Shown: positions 54,113 to 64,000, numbered from the stretch's first letter. The stretch: 64,000 nucleotides of DNA from an uncultured Flavobacteriaceae bacterium (GCA_947493175.1 CANLQD010000002.1:1-64000), one strand, 5' to 3'. Program-made: numbers and translations. The notes: generated by a model from the sequence alone, not told the origin.

Positions 54113-55846
54113 ATGGAAACAATTAAGGAAAAAAGCATGGCGCAGGAAACACCGGCAACGATAAAGATCAGCGGTGCAGAAGCCATCATTCACTGTCTGT
54201 TGGCAGAGGGTGTAGATTTGTTATACGGCTATCCAGGCGGTGCGATCATGCCGGTTTATGATGAACTATACAAGTTTCAGGATCAACTGACCCATGTATT
54301 GACCCGCCATGAACAAGGGGCTACGCATTCGGCCCAAGGATATGCCAGAGCTACGGGAAGAGTTGGGGTGGCCATGGCCACTTCGGGCCCGGGCGCAACG
54401 AATCTGGTTACGGGCCTTGCCGACGCACAGATCGATTCGACCCCTATGGTCTGTATTACGGGGCAGGTGCCGAGACACCTTTTGGGCTCCGATGCGTTTC
54501 AGGAAACCGATATCATTGGAATTTCTACCCCGGTGACCAAATGGAACCACCAAATTACCAAAGCCGCTGAAATCCCTGAAGTGATGGCCAAGGCATTCTA
54601 TATCGCCAAATCGGGTCGTCCAGGCCCTGTTTTGGTCGATATTACAAAAAATGCGCAGTTCGAGGAGTTTGAATTCTCATACACCCCTTGCAAAAGGGTT
54701 CGGAGCTACAATCCGACTCCAAAACCGGATATGAAGGCCATCGAAGCTGCTGCGGAACTGATCAACAATGCTAAAAAGCCCTATATCGTTTGGGGACAGG
54801 GAATTATTTTGGGTAAGGCCGAAGAACAGCTAAAGGCATTGGTAGAGAAGGCAGGCATTCCTGCTGCGTGGACTATTTTAGGAGCTTCTGCCTTGGCCAC
54901 CGACCACCCCCTCAATGTGGGGATGGTGGGCATGCATGGCAACTACGGGCCGAATATACTAACAAACGAATGCGATGTGCTGGTCGCCATCGGAATGCGT
55001 TTCGATGATCGCGTAACCGGCAGTTTGGATACCTACGCCAAACAAGCCAAGGTCATTCATTTTGAAATAGACCCGGCCGAAGTAAACAAAAATGTAAAAG
55101 CGGATATTGCCGTGTTGGGTGATTCAAAACATACGTTGGAACTATTGCTGCCTCTCATAGATGAGAACAAGCACGAAGCTTGGCACCAAGTCTTTAAGGA
55201 AAAATACCAAATAGAATTTGATGCGGTTATCGAAAAAGACATCCATCCTACTAAGGAAGGTTTGACCATGGGCGAGGTCATTGAGGAAATCAACCTGGCC
55301 TCTAAGAACAATGCGGTCATTGTCACCGACGTTGGGCAACACCAAATGATTGCTTGTCGCTATGCAAAATTCAGCGAATCTAAAAGTAATATTACTTCTG
55401 GAGGATTGGGAACCATGGGTTTTGCACTCCCTGCGGCCATCGGTGCTAAAATGGGTATGATGGAACGGGAGGTGGTTGCCATTATCGGTGATGGTGGTTA
55501 CCAAATGACAATTCAAGAACTTGGGGTCATTTTTCAACACCAGGTACCCGTTAAGATTGTGGTTTTGAACAATGACCATTTGGGAATGGTACGCCAATGG
55601 CAAGAACTGTTTTTTGACAGGCGTTATGCTTCCACAGTAATGGTAAATCCCGATTTTGTAAAAATTGCGGAGGGTTATCATATTGAGGCCAAACGCGTGA
55701 GCGAACGAAAAGATTTAAAGACGGCCGTTGAAACGATGATGGCCTCTGACAAGCCTTATTTTTTGGAAGTAAAGGTAGAAAAGGAAGACAACGTGTTTCC
55801 GATGATTCCTTCTGGTGCATCGGTTTCCGATATCCGTCTAAAATAA
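54113..55846 (+). CDS. ilvB: Acetolactate synthase large subunit
   Basis: 577 residues of ThDP enzyme: GVDLLYGYPGGAIMPVYDELY, RHEQGATHSAQGYARATG (catalytic Glu of ThDP), GSDAFQETDIIGISTPVTKWN, and the ThDP motif IGDGGYQMTIQELGVIFQHQVPVKIVVLNN. A second Met at 54137 is a possible start. Its small subunit gene is separated by two methyltransferase genes. Confidence 0.97.
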   Translation: METIKEKSMAQETPATIKISGAEAIIHCLLAEGVDLLYGYPGGAIMPVYDELYKFQDQLTHVLTRHEQGATHSAQGYARATGRVGVAMATSGPGATNLVTGLADAQIDSTPMVCITGQVPRHLLGSDAFQETDIIGISTPVTKWNHQITKAAEIPEVMAKAFYIAKSGRPGPVLVDITKNAQFEEFEFSYTPCKRVRSYNPTPKPDMKAIEAAAELINNAKKPYIVWGQGIILGKAEEQLKALVEKAGIPAAWTILGASALATDHPLNVGMVGMHGNYGPNILTNECDVLVAIGMRFDDRVTGSLDTYAKQAKVIHFEIDPAEVNKNVKADIAVLGDSKHTLELLLPLIDENKHEAWHQVFKEKYQIEFDAVIEKDIHPTKEGLTMGEVIEEINLASKNNAVIVTDVGQHQMIACRYAKFSESKSNITSGGLGTMGFALPAAIGAKMGMMEREVVAIIGDGGYQMTIQELGVIFQHQVPVKIVVLNNDHLGMVRQWQELFFDRRYASTVMVNPDFVKIAEGYHIEAKRVSERKDLKTAVETMMASDKPYFLEVKVEKEDNVFPMIPSGASVSDIRLK

Positions 55847-55895
55847 ATGGTTTGAACAACCCCTCTGATTTGTATTGAGTTTTAAGGAGAGAGAC

Positions 55896-56477
55896 ATGAA
55901 CGACGCAAATATTTTAGACAAACCTGGTATCCATCAACAGATCGAGGAAAAATCGAAAGAAATCGGTTTTACGATGCCTTCCGACCTCTATATCGGGACG
56001 ATTTTGAAGACCTTGATTACCTCAAAACCAAAAGCACATCTGTTAGAATTAGGAACGGGAATCGGCCTGAGTCTTTCATGGATGGTCGATGGGATGGATG
56101 CGCATTCCGAACTGATTACGGTGGATAACGACCCGGAATTGACCGGCATTGCAGAACAGTATTTTGGAAATGACGAACGAGTAAGCATTGTTTGTGCAGA
56201 TGGTAGTAAATGGATAAACGAATACAAAGGTTCAAAATTCGATTTGATTTTTGCCGATGCATGGCCAGGAAAGTATAGTGAAATAGAAGAGGTCCTAGCC
56301 TTGGTCAAAGTAGGTGGGTTCTATATCATTGATGATATGACAGCCCAGCCCAATTGGCCCAAAGGGCATCAGGAACATGTAAACCGATTGGTCGAATACC
56401 TTGAAAATCGATCGGATTTTAACCTGACCAAATTGAATTGGTCTACAGGCTTGATCATTGCGGCCCGTAGTTCCTAA
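55896..56477 (+). CDS. SAM-dependent O-methyltransferase-like protein
   Basis: 193 residues of class I methyltransferase fold: LLELGTGIGLSLSWMVDGM (cofactor loop), LITVDNDPELTGIAEQYFG, KFDLIFADAWPGKYSEIEEVLALVKVGGFYIIDDM. This layout is like small catechol-O-methyltransferase relatives. The frame opens at TTG 55875 but ATG 55896 has AAGGAGAG just upstream and is preferred. It lies within the ilv gene run; role unknown. Confidence 0.8.
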   Translation: MNDANILDKPGIHQQIEEKSKEIGFTMPSDLYIGTILKTLITSKPKAHLLELGTGIGLSLSWMVDGMDAHSELITVDNDPELTGIAEQYFGNDERVSIVCADGSKWINEYKGSKFDLIFADAWPGKYSEIEEVLALVKVGGFYIIDDMTAQPNWPKGHQEHVNRLVEYLENRSDFNLTKLNWSTGLIIAARSS

Positions 56478-56557
56478 GAAAGGATATAGTACATATGGAA
56501 TAATTGTATCCGAAAAAGTTTAAACGCATACCTGACCGTAGCGGAAGGTAAAAACAG

Positions 56558-57343
56558 ATGAGAACAATACAACAGCTAGCCAATAAATGGGATACCGATC
56601 TATACGACGGTAAACACGCGTTTGTATCCGATTATGGTACCTCTCTTATTAGCTTGCTAGACCCACGATCCCACGAATATATTTTGGACCTTGGCTGCGG
56701 TTCTGGTGTTCTAACAGCTCAAATAGCTGAAAAGGCGAAGGAGGTCGTAGGCATGGATTTGTCTCCAGAAATGGTGGCAAAAGCCCAAAAGCAATTTCCT
56801 TTGTTGACTTTTGAAGAAAGAAATGCCTCCAATTTCAAATTTGAACGACCCTTCGATGCTATCTTTTCCAATGCTACCTTACATTGGGTTACTGATTATA
56901 GGAATGCGGCCAAGTGCATGTTCAATAATTTGAAAGCAGGGGGCAGAATGGTGGTGGAATTTGGAGGTAAGCATAACATTGAGGCGATTGTATCCGAGTT
57001 ACGGACATCTTTGGCCAGTAGGGGATATGTACGGCAGGCCAGCCTACAACCTTGGTACTTCCCGTCGATTGCAGAGTATACTGGAGTATTGGAACAAGTA
57101 GGGTTTCAGGTAACTTTGGCCCAATGGTACGATAGGCCTACGGAACTTGCGGATTCAGCACAAGGTATTTTCGATTGGCTCACGATGTTTGCCCAACCAT
57201 TTTTTAATCGCGTGGCAACACCGGATAAAAATGAGATAAAATTAGAAATTCAGGAAAAACTGAAAGATAAGCTGTTTAAAACAGGACGTTGGTTTGCAGA
57301 TTACAAGCGTATTCGCATCATCGCGAATAAAACGTACTATTGA
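56558..57343 (+). CDS. SAM-dependent methyltransferase (trans-aconitate methyltransferase-like)
   Basis: 261 residues: LDLGCGSGVLTAQIAEKAKEVVGMDLSPEMVAKAQKQFP (motif I and acidic ribose ligand), FDAIFSNATLHWVTDYRNAAKCMFNNLKAGGRMVVEFGG. The HWV and motif order recall trans-aconitate 2-methyltransferase, but substrate is unproven. Second of two methyltransferases between ilvB and ilvN. Confidence 0.82.
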   Translation: MRTIQQLANKWDTDLYDGKHAFVSDYGTSLISLLDPRSHEYILDLGCGSGVLTAQIAEKAKEVVGMDLSPEMVAKAQKQFPLLTFEERNASNFKFERPFDAIFSNATLHWVTDYRNAAKCMFNNLKAGGRMVVEFGGKHNIEAIVSELRTSLASRGYVRQASLQPWYFPSIAEYTGVLEQVGFQVTLAQWYDRPTELADSAQGIFDWLTMFAQPFFNRVATPDKNEIKLEIQEKLKDKLFKTGRWFADYKRIRIIANKTYY

Positions 57344-57672
57344 ACAATGTGCTTAATTTTTCAAAACGGTCCTAAAAAATTGAAACACGGGGTATTAAAA
57401 TACCATAGGTTTTCAAAAATAGGAATGAAATCTGTTCGTAGTGAAATGTGAAAGTAGCAGTAGACTGTTATTACTTTGACTTTCAAAAAACGGACTACCG
57501 AGACTGAAAATTTACTATAGCTTCTTAGAAGCTGAAAGGTAGATGCATTAGAATGAATTGTTTAAACAATAATAGCGTCCAATAAAATACTGCTCGAGCG
57601 CGGCAGAGTGGTTTTAAAAGTAATTAGGTTTCGTTCTCCGCTGCGCGCGAACGAATCGCATAATAGGTATCA
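57344..57672 (+). other. Gap before ilvN
   Basis: No gene seen. Small hairpins: AGCTTC-TTA-GAAGCT (57519-57533), TTCGTTC with GAACGAA (57630-57636 and 57649-57655) and a GGTATT/AATACC pair near 57391. A partial relative of the TCGAGCGC repeat occurs at 57593-57608. No leader peptide or terminator comparable to the one before ilvD was found. Confidence 0.5.
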
Positions 57673-58203
57673 ATGGAAAAACAATGGTTCACCATATCGG
57701 TCTACTCCGAGAACAACGTAGGATTGCTGAATCGGATATCCGGTATATTTCTAAAGAGGCACATCAATATAGAAAGTTTAAATGTCTCTAAGTCAGAGAT
57801 TGATGAAGTTTCAAAGTTTACAATTGTCGTAAATACTACCGAAAAGTGGGTTCACAATATTGTGGGGCAAATCGAGAAGCAGATCGAGGTCATCAAAGCA
57901 TTTTATCATACCGATGATGAAACCATTTATCAAGAATCCGCTTTGTTTAAAATAGCCTCTAACCTGCTATTCGATGAGCGACAAATACAAAATATCATCA
58001 AAGAGAACAATTCACAGATCGTTACGGTGGCACGTGATTTTTTTGTCATTGCCAAAACAGGGCGCCGGCATGAAATCGATGAAATGCATGAAGAGTTAAA
58101 ACCCTTCGGAATTATGCAGTTTGTTCGTTCTGGTCGTATTTCGGTCACGAAAGACATCATGCAGATTACGGCCCTTTTAAATGAGTTTCAAGAACACGAG
58201 TAA
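57673..58203 (+). CDS. ilvN: Acetolactate synthase small subunit
   Basis: 176 residues. N-terminal ACT domain (FTISVYSENNVGLLNRISGIFLKRHINIESLNVSKSE) and a C-terminal domain ending VRSGRISVTKDIMQITALLNEF. It gives feedback control and activation to IlvB. Located downstream of two methyltransferase genes instead of directly after ilvB. Confidence 0.93.
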   Translation: MEKQWFTISVYSENNVGLLNRISGIFLKRHINIESLNVSKSEIDEVSKFTIVVNTTEKWVHNIVGQIEKQIEVIKAFYHTDDETIYQESALFKIASNLLFDERQIQNIIKENNSQIVTVARDFFVIAKTGRRHEIDEMHEELKPFGIMQFVRSGRISVTKDIMQITALLNEFQEHE

Positions 58204-58292
58204 AACAGTATCCGTTCTCAAAGAAAGAATCAAATAACTATAATCTAAAAGGTTTCCACCTGTGTGGAAATAAACTTAAATCTTAATCATTC

Positions 58293-59768
58293 ATGGCAAA
58301 TTATTTTAATACACTATCATTACGAGATCAACTGGCCCAATTAGGCAAATGTCGATTTATGGAATCAAGTGAATTCTCAGACGGTGTATCGGCTTTAAAA
58401 GGGAAAAAAATCGTCATTGTGGGTTGTGGCGCACAAGGATTGAATCAAGGGCTCAACATGCGGGACTCCGGTCTCGACATTTCGTACACTTTACGGGAAG
58501 CTGCCATCAAGGAAAAGCGGCAGTCATACCAAAATGCGACCGAAAATGGTTTTGCGGTCGGTACCTATGAAGAATTGGTGCCCAACGCCGATGTGGTGAT
58601 CAATCTTACCCCAGACAAGCAGCATACCAATGTCATCAATGCCGTAATGCCTTTGATGAAGCAGGGAGCCACCCTTTCATACTCACATGGTTTTAATATT
58701 GTTGAGGAAGGGATGCAGGTACGGGAAGATTTGACGGTGATCATGTGTGCACCCAAGTGCCCAGGTTCCGAAGTACGCGAGGAGTATAAAAGAGGTTTTG
58801 GTGTACCTACCTTGATAGCAGTACACCCTGCCAATGACCCACAAGGCAAAGGTTTGGAACAGGCGAAGGCATATGCTGTTGCTACGGGTGGGCACCGCGC
58901 GGGAGTCTTGGAATCATCGTTTGTTGCGGAAGTAAAGTCAGACTTAATGGGAGAACAGACCATCTTGTGCGGTTTGCTTCAGACAGGCTCCATTCTTTGT
59001 TTCGATAAAATGATCGAAAAGGGTATAGCACCCGGCTATGCTTCCAAACTAATACAGTATGGATGGGAAACCATTACCGAAGGCATGAAATACGGCGGGA
59101 TCACTAACATGATGGATCGTTTGTCAAATCCGGCCAAAATCAAGGCTTTTGAACTATCCGAAGAGCTGAAAGACATTATGCGCCCTTTGTTTCATAAACA
59201 TATGGACGATATCATGACCGGCCATTTTTCAAAGACCATGATGGAAGACTGGGCCAATGACGATAAAAATCTATTGACCTGGCGCGCCGCTACCGGAGAG
59301 ACCGCTTTTGAAAAAACACCGGCTGGGAACGATCAAATTTCGGAACAAGAATTCTACGATAACGGCGTGTTGATGGTCGCTATGGTACGCGCAGGGGTCG
59401 AATTGGCATTCGAATCGATGACAGAATCGGGAATCATCGCAGAGTCCGCTTATTACGAGTCCCTACATGAAACGCCTTTGATTGCCAATACCATTGCGCG
59501 AAAAAAACTGTTCGAAATGAACCGTGTTATTTCGGATACCGCGGAATACGGTTGTTACCTGTTCGATCATGCCTGTAAACCTTTATTGGCCGATTTTATG
59601 AAAAAAATCGATACCGATGTCATCGGTACGGCATTCGCGGCCGATAAAAACAATCAGGTCGATAACGCCAAGCTGATTACGGTCAACAAAATCCTTCGGG
59701 AGCACCCAGTAGAGATTGTAGGTGATAGACTTCGGGCATCGATGACTGCAATGAAACCCATCGTATAA
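58293..59768 (+). CDS. ilvC: Ketol-acid reductoisomerase, class II
   Basis: 491 residues: NADPH domain ([22 protein letters not shown]), [38 protein letters not shown] and a doubled C-terminal domain, the long form as in enterobacteria. Converts acetolactate to the dihydroxy acid used by IlvD. Followed by a terminator. Confidence 0.97.
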   Translation: MANYFNTLSLRDQLAQLGKCRFMESSEFSDGVSALKGKKIVIVGCGAQGLNQGLNMRDSGLDISYTLREAAIKEKRQSYQNATENGFAVGTYEELVPNADVVINLTPDKQHTNVINAVMPLMKQGATLSYSHGFNIVEEGMQVREDLTVIMCAPKCPGSEVREEYKRGFGVPTLIAVHPANDPQGKGLEQAKAYAVATGGHRAGVLESSFVAEVKSDLMGEQTILCGLLQTGSILCFDKMIEKGIAPGYASKLIQYGWETITEGMKYGGITNMMDRLSNPAKIKAFELSEELKDIMRPLFHKHMDDIMTGHFSKTMMEDWANDDKNLLTWRAATGETAFEKTPAGNDQISEQEFYDNGVLMVAMVRAGVELAFESMTESGIIAESAYYESLHETPLIANTIARKKLFEMNRVISDTAEYGCYLFDHACKPLLADFMKKIDTDVIGTAFAADKNNQVDNAKLITVNKILREHPVEIVGDRLRASMTAMKPIV

Positions 59769-59774
59769 CGACTA

Positions 59775-59801
59775 AATCCCTGAGCAATCGGGGATTTTTT
59801 T
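59775..59801 (+). terminator. Intrinsic terminator after ilvC
   Basis: AATCCCTG (59775-59782) pairs with CGGGGATT (59789-59796), eight pairs with one G-T, followed by seven T. It closes the ilv operon. Confidence 0.8.
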
Positions 59802-59823
59802 ATATCCCCTTTTCAACTTTAAC

Positions 59824-61425
59824 ATGAGACATATGAGCACTAAAAAAACAGCGATACCGACCGATTTTCAAATTACTGCGCCCATACACCAAACCGCCTA
59901 TTTGGTCGATGGGGAGTTAAGGGAATGGAAAGGCGCTACCTCAGAAGTATATTCTACCATATCATCTACTTCCGAATATCAACCTACCTTGTTGGGAAGC
60001 ATTCCCGATATGGCCGAGGCTGAGGCTATGGAAGCCTTGGATGCGGCACTAAAGGCCTATGACAAGGGAAAAGGGGTATGGCCCACCATGCATGTAAAAG
60101 ACCGGATCGAGAGCATGGAGAAGTTTGTAAAACAAATGGAGACCAAGCGAGAAGAAATCGTAAAGTTGTTGATGTGGGAAATAGGTAAATCCTTACCCGA
60201 TTCCCAAAAGGAGTTTGATCGTACGGTGGAATATATCTACGATACCATCGAGGAATACAAACAGTTGGATCGTAACTCGGCCAAGTTCCAAAAACACGAT
60301 GGCGTGTATGCCCATGTAAAAAGAGGTCCGTTAGGTGTAGTATTGTGTTTGGGCCCCTATAATTATCCGCTCAATGAGACTTTTGCGTTGTTGATTCCGG
60401 CTATCATCATGGGAAACACAGCAATATTCAAACCAGCCAAACATGGGGTTTTATTGATTACTCCGCTGTTGGAGGCTTTTCAGAATAGTTTTCCAAAAGG
60501 GGTCATCAATATCTTGTTCGGTAGGGGTAGAGCTGTCGCAGCGCCTATTATGCAGACAGGCAAGGTAGATGTACTGGCCTTGATTGGGAACAGTAAATCG
60601 GCGAATGCCTTGCAGAACCAACATCCCAAAAGCAATCGGTTGCGATTGGTCCTGGGTTTGGAAGCAAAGAACCCGGCGATCGTGTTGCCCGACGCCGATA
60701 TGAAATTGACCGTAGACGAGGTTGTCGCAGGAACCACCTCCTTTAATGGGCAACGCTGTACCGCTTTAAAAGTAGTGTATGTGCAAAATGGCGCAAAGGA
60801 TGTCTTTTTACAAAAATTTGCTATGGCCATCGATGGACTCAAATTCGGAAACCCTTGGGACGAGGGCGTAAAATTGACTCCGCTGCCAGAACCGGGTAAA
60901 CCCGATTACATTCAAGAACTGATTGACGATGCATTGGCCAAGGGGGCTGAGATTGTGAATAAAAAAGGCGGACAACGGTTTGATAACTATATCTGGCCTG
61001 CCATTCTTTATCCAGTGACCAAAGATATGCGGGTCTACCAGGAAGAACAGTTCGGTCCCGTGATTCCGGTACTATCTTTTGAAGATATTGAGGAACCGTT
61101 AGATGATATGGCCGAAAGCAACTACGGTCAACAGGTGAGCCTGTTCGGTAAAGATGTATATACCCTGTCTCCGCTGATCGATACCTTGGTCAATTTGGTT
61201 TGTAGGGTGAATCTGAACAGCTCCTGTCAACGAGGTCCCGATGTGTATCCGTTTACAGGTCGTAAAGATTCTGCGCAGGCCACTTTGAGCGTGCATGATG
61301 CATTGCGCTCGTTCTCCATACGCACCTTTGTTGCTTTTAAGGACAATGAACTGAACAATGAGACGATTCAGCAATTGCTCGAAGCCAAACTCTCTAACTT
61401 TGTGAGTACGGACTATATTTTGTAA
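59824..61425 (+). CDS. NADP-dependent aldehyde dehydrogenase (GAPN-like)
   Basis: 533 residues of aldehyde dehydrogenase fold: [42 protein letters not shown] with the Glu, and the nucleophile Cys near residue 312 in [11 protein letters not shown]. Sequence features favour a non-phosphorylating glyceraldehyde-3-phosphate dehydrogenase-type enzyme, but other aldehydes are possible. A second ATG lies four codons in. It follows the ilvC terminator and is its own unit. Confidence 0.85.
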   Translation: MRHMSTKKTAIPTDFQITAPIHQTAYLVDGELREWKGATSEVYSTISSTSEYQPTLLGSIPDMAEAEAMEALDAALKAYDKGKGVWPTMHVKDRIESMEKFVKQMETKREEIVKLLMWEIGKSLPDSQKEFDRTVEYIYDTIEEYKQLDRNSAKFQKHDGVYAHVKRGPLGVVLCLGPYNYPLNETFALLIPAIIMGNTAIFKPAKHGVLLITPLLEAFQNSFPKGVINILFGRGRAVAAPIMQTGKVDVLALIGNSKSANALQNQHPKSNRLRLVLGLEAKNPAIVLPDADMKLTVDEVVAGTTSFNGQRCTALKVVYVQNGAKDVFLQKFAMAIDGLKFGNPWDEGVKLTPLPEPGKPDYIQELIDDALAKGAEIVNKKGGQRFDNYIWPAILYPVTKDMRVYQEEQFGPVIPVLSFEDIEEPLDDMAESNYGQQVSLFGKDVYTLSPLIDTLVNLVCRVNLNSSCQRGPDVYPFTGRKDSAQATLSVHDALRSFSIRTFVAFKDNELNNETIQQLLEAKLSNFVSTDYIL

Positions 61426-61482
61426 CTGATTATAAAACAACTAGCTGCATGCTTTCCCTAGAAGTATAGAAAAAGCAAAAGG

Positions 61483-61516
61483 AAAAAAAAGCCCCTTCCC
61501 CAGAAAGGGGAAGGGG
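61483..61516 (-). terminator. G+C-rich hairpin, terminator-like on minus strand
   Basis: CCCCTTCCCC (61492-61501) and GGGGAAGGGG (61507-61516) form a perfect ten-base stem with a five-base loop, and eight A lie just upstream, giving a T run on the minus strand. No minus-strand gene needs it; it looks like a dispersed repeat of the kind seen in this phylum. Confidence 0.5.
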
Positions 61517-61560
61517 GATTGCGGCGAAGCCAGCAAGACGGAAGGGGTGAAAGCCCAAGC

Positions 61561-61659
61561 CATAACATTTAACCCCGAAACATCGAAAAACAACCCAAAC
61601 ACCGAATAACCTGATAACAAATAACCCAAACACCCAACAACCCAATTCACATAACATTT
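61561..61659. repeat. Low-complexity repeat bracketed by CATAACATTT
   Basis: CATAACATTT occurs at 61561-61570 and 61650-61659. Between them AACCCAAACACC occurs twice (61592-61603 and 61623-61634) among AATAACC and CAACCC variants. Confidence 0.55.
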
Positions 61660-61743
61660 GCTAAATTTAAGCGTTCAATAGGTATAGGGCCGTCCCCTAG
61701 TCCCAAATAACACCAACAAACCACCAAAAACGAACGACTACTT

Positions 61744-63009
61744 GTGCAACGATTTAAAATTTTAGTAGGTACTGCTGTTTTAGCCGTTATTTTCTTAATT
61801 GCAACGGCCTCCAGCATGAACGGTCCTTCCGAGGAACAGGCCGAAGCCACCCTTTCAAAAGAAAAACAGCTGGTTTCCCAAAAGGAAGCCGACGCCTATC
61901 GCCGACGCCAGCAAGCCTTGCAAAAGGCCATTTCCACGTATTTTGAAAAAGCCATTGCGACCGGAGAAATCGTTGGGGCAGGCGTAAGCATTGTGCAAGG
62001 CGATTCCATATTGCTTTCCGACGGTTTTGGCAAAAGAAACATCAACGGTGCGCAAGGGGTCGATGGCCACACCCTGTTTCGCCTAGGGTCTCTCTCAAAA
62101 GGATTCGCCGGGGTATTGGCCGCGAGCCTGCAAGAAGAAGGAAAACTGGATTGGCAGGACAAGGTGACTGATTACCTTCCTCAATTTCAGTTGGGAAACC
62201 CCATGAATACGGCAAAAATCACCATTGGCCACATCTTATCGCACACGTCGGGGACGCCCTACCACAGTTTTACAAACCTGGTCGAAGCTGGGTTGCCCAT
62301 GGCGACTATTGCGGAGCGTTTTCGCGAGGTATCACCTATCAGCGAGCCGGGATCAATGTACAGCTATCAAAATGCGATGTTCGGTTTGAGTCAAGAGGTG
62401 ATGCAACAGGTTACCGGTGAAGAAGTACAAGGCCTGTTTCAAAAGCGGCTTTTTACACCTCTGGGGATGGAAGCCGTTTCGATGGACTTTGAGACCCTGA
62501 CCCAATCGGATAATGTTGCCATGCCGCATATAAAGAACCGTACCGGTTGGAAAAGCAGACCTTTGCGGGACCGGTACTACAATGCCTTAGTGGCCGGGGG
62601 TATCGATGCCAACGCCGTTGACATGGCGAAATGGATGCATTTTTTACTGGGCCACCGCCCCGATGTGATGAAAAAAGAAACCATCGCCAAGGCCTTTCAG
62701 CCGGTAATCGCCTTGAACGACAACAATAAATACTACCAACGATGGGAGGGCCACCAGCAGTCGTACTACGGCTTTGGATGGCGGATCCATACCTTTCAGA
62801 ATGCCCAGACCAACAAGGAAACCACCGTATGGCACCACGGGGGCAGCGTCAACAATTACCGCAATGAAATCGCCCTGTTCCCGGAAGCAGACCTGGGTAT
62901 TTGCGTGCTGCTTAACAACAACTCAAAATTGGCGCGGACCGTGATTCCCGACTTGCGCGAACTCATTGAAAGTAGTTATAATGCGGCGGAGGTGGTATGG
63001 AACGAATAG
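61744..63009 (+). CDS. Serine beta-lactamase-family hydrolase
   Basis: 421 residues starting at GTG, with a signal or anchor segment (residues 4-23). Class C-type active site: S116-L-S-K119 in FRLGSLSKGFAG, YSYQNAMF (Tyr-x-Asn), and HHGGSVNNY in place of the KTG box. This is typical of penicillin-binding or esterase-like members rather than a resistance enzyme. Probably periplasmic, acting on peptidoglycan or esters. Confidence 0.85.
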   Translation: MQRFKILVGTAVLAVIFLIATASSMNGPSEEQAEATLSKEKQLVSQKEADAYRRRQQALQKAISTYFEKAIATGEIVGAGVSIVQGDSILLSDGFGKRNINGAQGVDGHTLFRLGSLSKGFAGVLAASLQEEGKLDWQDKVTDYLPQFQLGNPMNTAKITIGHILSHTSGTPYHSFTNLVEAGLPMATIAERFREVSPISEPGSMYSYQNAMFGLSQEVMQQVTGEEVQGLFQKRLFTPLGMEAVSMDFETLTQSDNVAMPHIKNRTGWKSRPLRDRYYNALVAGGIDANAVDMAKWMHFLLGHRPDVMKKETIAKAFQPVIALNDNNKYYQRWEGHQQSYYGFGWRIHTFQNAQTNKETTVWHHGGSVNNYRNEIALFPEADLGICVLLNNNSKLARTVIPDLRELIESSYNAAEVVWNE

Positions 63010-63077
63010 GGTAGGTCAAGCACTCTTTTTAAGAACTTTTGATGGTGGCTCGATGACCATTTGAGCGTAAGTTTTTC

Positions 63078-64000
63078 TTATTCGAGGGGATATACCAATA
63101 GCTTTGTGTTATGAACAGCATCAGATTCTGAAAAAATGAATGTCTCTTGATCTAAATATTGCAGATTGGAATTTCCAATTACCACTGCTGTTTTTTCCGC
63201 CCAGCAAAAGGTTAATGGAACATCTAAATTTGGTGTGTTGCCATCAATTACCTCAAAACCTATAATAGCATCTTGAGTTTTATTAAGAATCAGTTTTCTA
63301 AAATTAAAAGGATTGCCAGCGGCACTATTTTGTATTCCATACAAATGATTACCGTAAAACTCTAGTCCATCTATTCCATTGGAAATATTTAATGTATCTG
63401 CTTCGTTTAAGATGCTTTTGGTAGCGATATCCAATACTCTGACACCTTTTGGAATAGACGCGATATACAGCTTTTTTTGATCATCTGAGATGGCAATTCC
63501 ATTAGGAAACTCGATTTCAGGCGATTTATAGAATAATTCCAAAGAGTTATGTTTGTATTTAAGTAGATATATTGACGCGTCTTTTGAGTTGGTTAGATAT
63601 ATATTTCCTTCTTTGTCTTTTACCATATCGTTTAAGAAATGCTCTCCTTCATCCAACACATCATATCTTCCCAGCAATTTTTTTGTATTGATATCGAATG
63701 TGAAAAGGGATGATAAAGAATCCTTCATCATGTAGTACCCTCCGATGGCATGGATAAGGTTTCTCTCATCATCAACATAAATACCTGCACCTGGGCTATA
63801 TCCGAATGCTTTTTCTTCAATAAAATCTTTTTGTTTTCCCGATTTTCTATCTACTTCTATGATTTTTGATTTGGCCACGCTCGTTAGATAAAAGACACCT
63901 TTCTTTGAGGAATACGCGATTCCTTCAGGCACTAAATCTTTTTCCTTTAGAACATATTCATTCGGTGTTCTCGATTTGCATCCAAGAATTAAAAAAAACG
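63078..64000 (-). CDS. SMP-30/gluconolactonase-like lipoprotein, 5' end cut by window
   Basis: The frame stays open to the window end: upstream of the first listed start it reads FFLILGCKSRTPNEYVLKEKD, giving a lipobox LILGC, so it is an exported lipoprotein whose first few codons are outside. The rest is a six-bladed beta-propeller (PEGIAYSSKKGVFYLTSVAKSKIIEVDR, DEGEHFLNDMVKDKEGNIYLTNS, PNGIAISDDQKKLYIAS, NISNGIDGLEFYGNHLYGIQNS). The metal and active sites of SMP-30 are only partly recognisable. Confidence 0.75.
   Translation of the reverse strand, partial: FFLILGCKSRTPNEYVLKEKDLVPEGIAYSSKKGVFYLTSVAKSKIIEVDRKSGKQKDFIEEKAFGYSPGAGIYVDDERNLIHAIGGYYMMKDSLSSLFTFDINTKKLLGRYDVLDEGEHFLNDMVKDKEGNIYLTNSKDASIYLLKYKHNSLELFYKSPEIEFPNGIAISDDQKKLYIASIPKGVRVLDIATKSILNEADTLNISNGIDGLEFYGNHLYGIQNSAAGNPFNFRKLILNKTQDAIIGFEVIDGNTPNLDVPLTFCWAEKTAVVIGNSNLQYLDQETFIFSESDAVHNTKLLVYPLE

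Larger units (their letters stand above)
61426..61743. other. Repeat-rich intergenic region
   Basis: A perfect ten-base G/C hairpin (61492-61516), then low-complexity AACCC/AACACC-type sequence bounded by direct repeats (61561-61659). No gene or clear promoter seen. Confidence 0.55.

Noticed and set aside
57344..57672. Second attenuator before ilvN
   Set aside because: Hairpins are short, none is followed by a T run, and no Ile/Val/Leu-rich frame was found.
61744..63009. Antibiotic-resistance beta-lactamase
   Set aside because: The KTG box is replaced by HHGG and the sequence resembles penicillin-binding or esterase members of the family.

Overview
The window comes from a member of the Bacteroidota, most likely a marine flavobacterium (Flavobacteriaceae). 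Evidence: the type IX secretion regulator PorX; a lipid A cluster with an LpxC-FabZ fusion followed by lpxA, efp, an LpxD-like gene and sucD; many small outer-membrane barrels, DUF2807 and DUF4097 proteins; and promoters of the Bacteroidota type (TTTG, about 19-20 bases, then TAnnTTTG or TAnnTTTA). Genus cannot be fixed from the sequence alone. No tRNA, rRNA, CRISPR array, IS element or phage gene was seen.

Layout. 1-3.8 kb: the 3' part of a large polymorphic-toxin-like gene whose C-terminal tip is much richer in A+T than its body, then a small outer-membrane barrel gene and a 159-residue candidate immunity gene. 3.8-13.1 kb: porX (minus strand), then an HD-domain phosphohydrolase, lpxD, lpxC-fabZ, lpxA, efp, an LpxD-like acyltransferase and sucD. 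13.2-20.0 kb: an M16 peptidase lipoprotein, fabG, a membrane vWA-like protein and a prohibitin-type SPFH protein. 20.1-29.9 kb: a complete histidine operon (hisG D C B H A F IE) interrupted by three GNAT-type genes and one DinB-like gene. It is preceded by a His-rich leader peptide with mutually exclusive antiterminator and terminator stems. 29.9-32.6 kb: a membrane AraC-type regulator and an S41 peptidase, separated by a 14-base perfect palindrome. 32.6-36.5 kb (minus): ECF sigma factor, membrane anti-sigma-like protein, two adhesin-like beta-helix proteins and an OMP barrel. 36.6-46 kb: DUF418 and DUF1853 proteins, a vWA/MoxR-type ATPase pair, a two-component system and two small membrane proteins, with an orphan terminator that may mark a small RNA. 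46-51.8 kb: a divergent TruA, two tandem alpha/beta hydrolases, the 5-oxoprolinase genes pxpABC and a nitroreductase. 51.8-59.8 kb: ilvD, ilvB, two methyltransferases, ilvN and ilvC, preceded by a branched-chain-rich leader peptide and attenuator and closed by a strong terminator. 59.8-64 kb: a GAPN-like aldehyde dehydrogenase, a serine beta-lactamase-family protein and an SMP-30-like lipoprotein cut by the window end.

Most of the window is biosynthetic and envelope core. The most notable signals are two transcription attenuators (his and ilv) with the same promoter and leader architecture, the A+T-rich toxin tip with its candidate immunity gene, repeat-like hairpins between his genes, and an orphan short transcript with a terminator near 44.7 kb.
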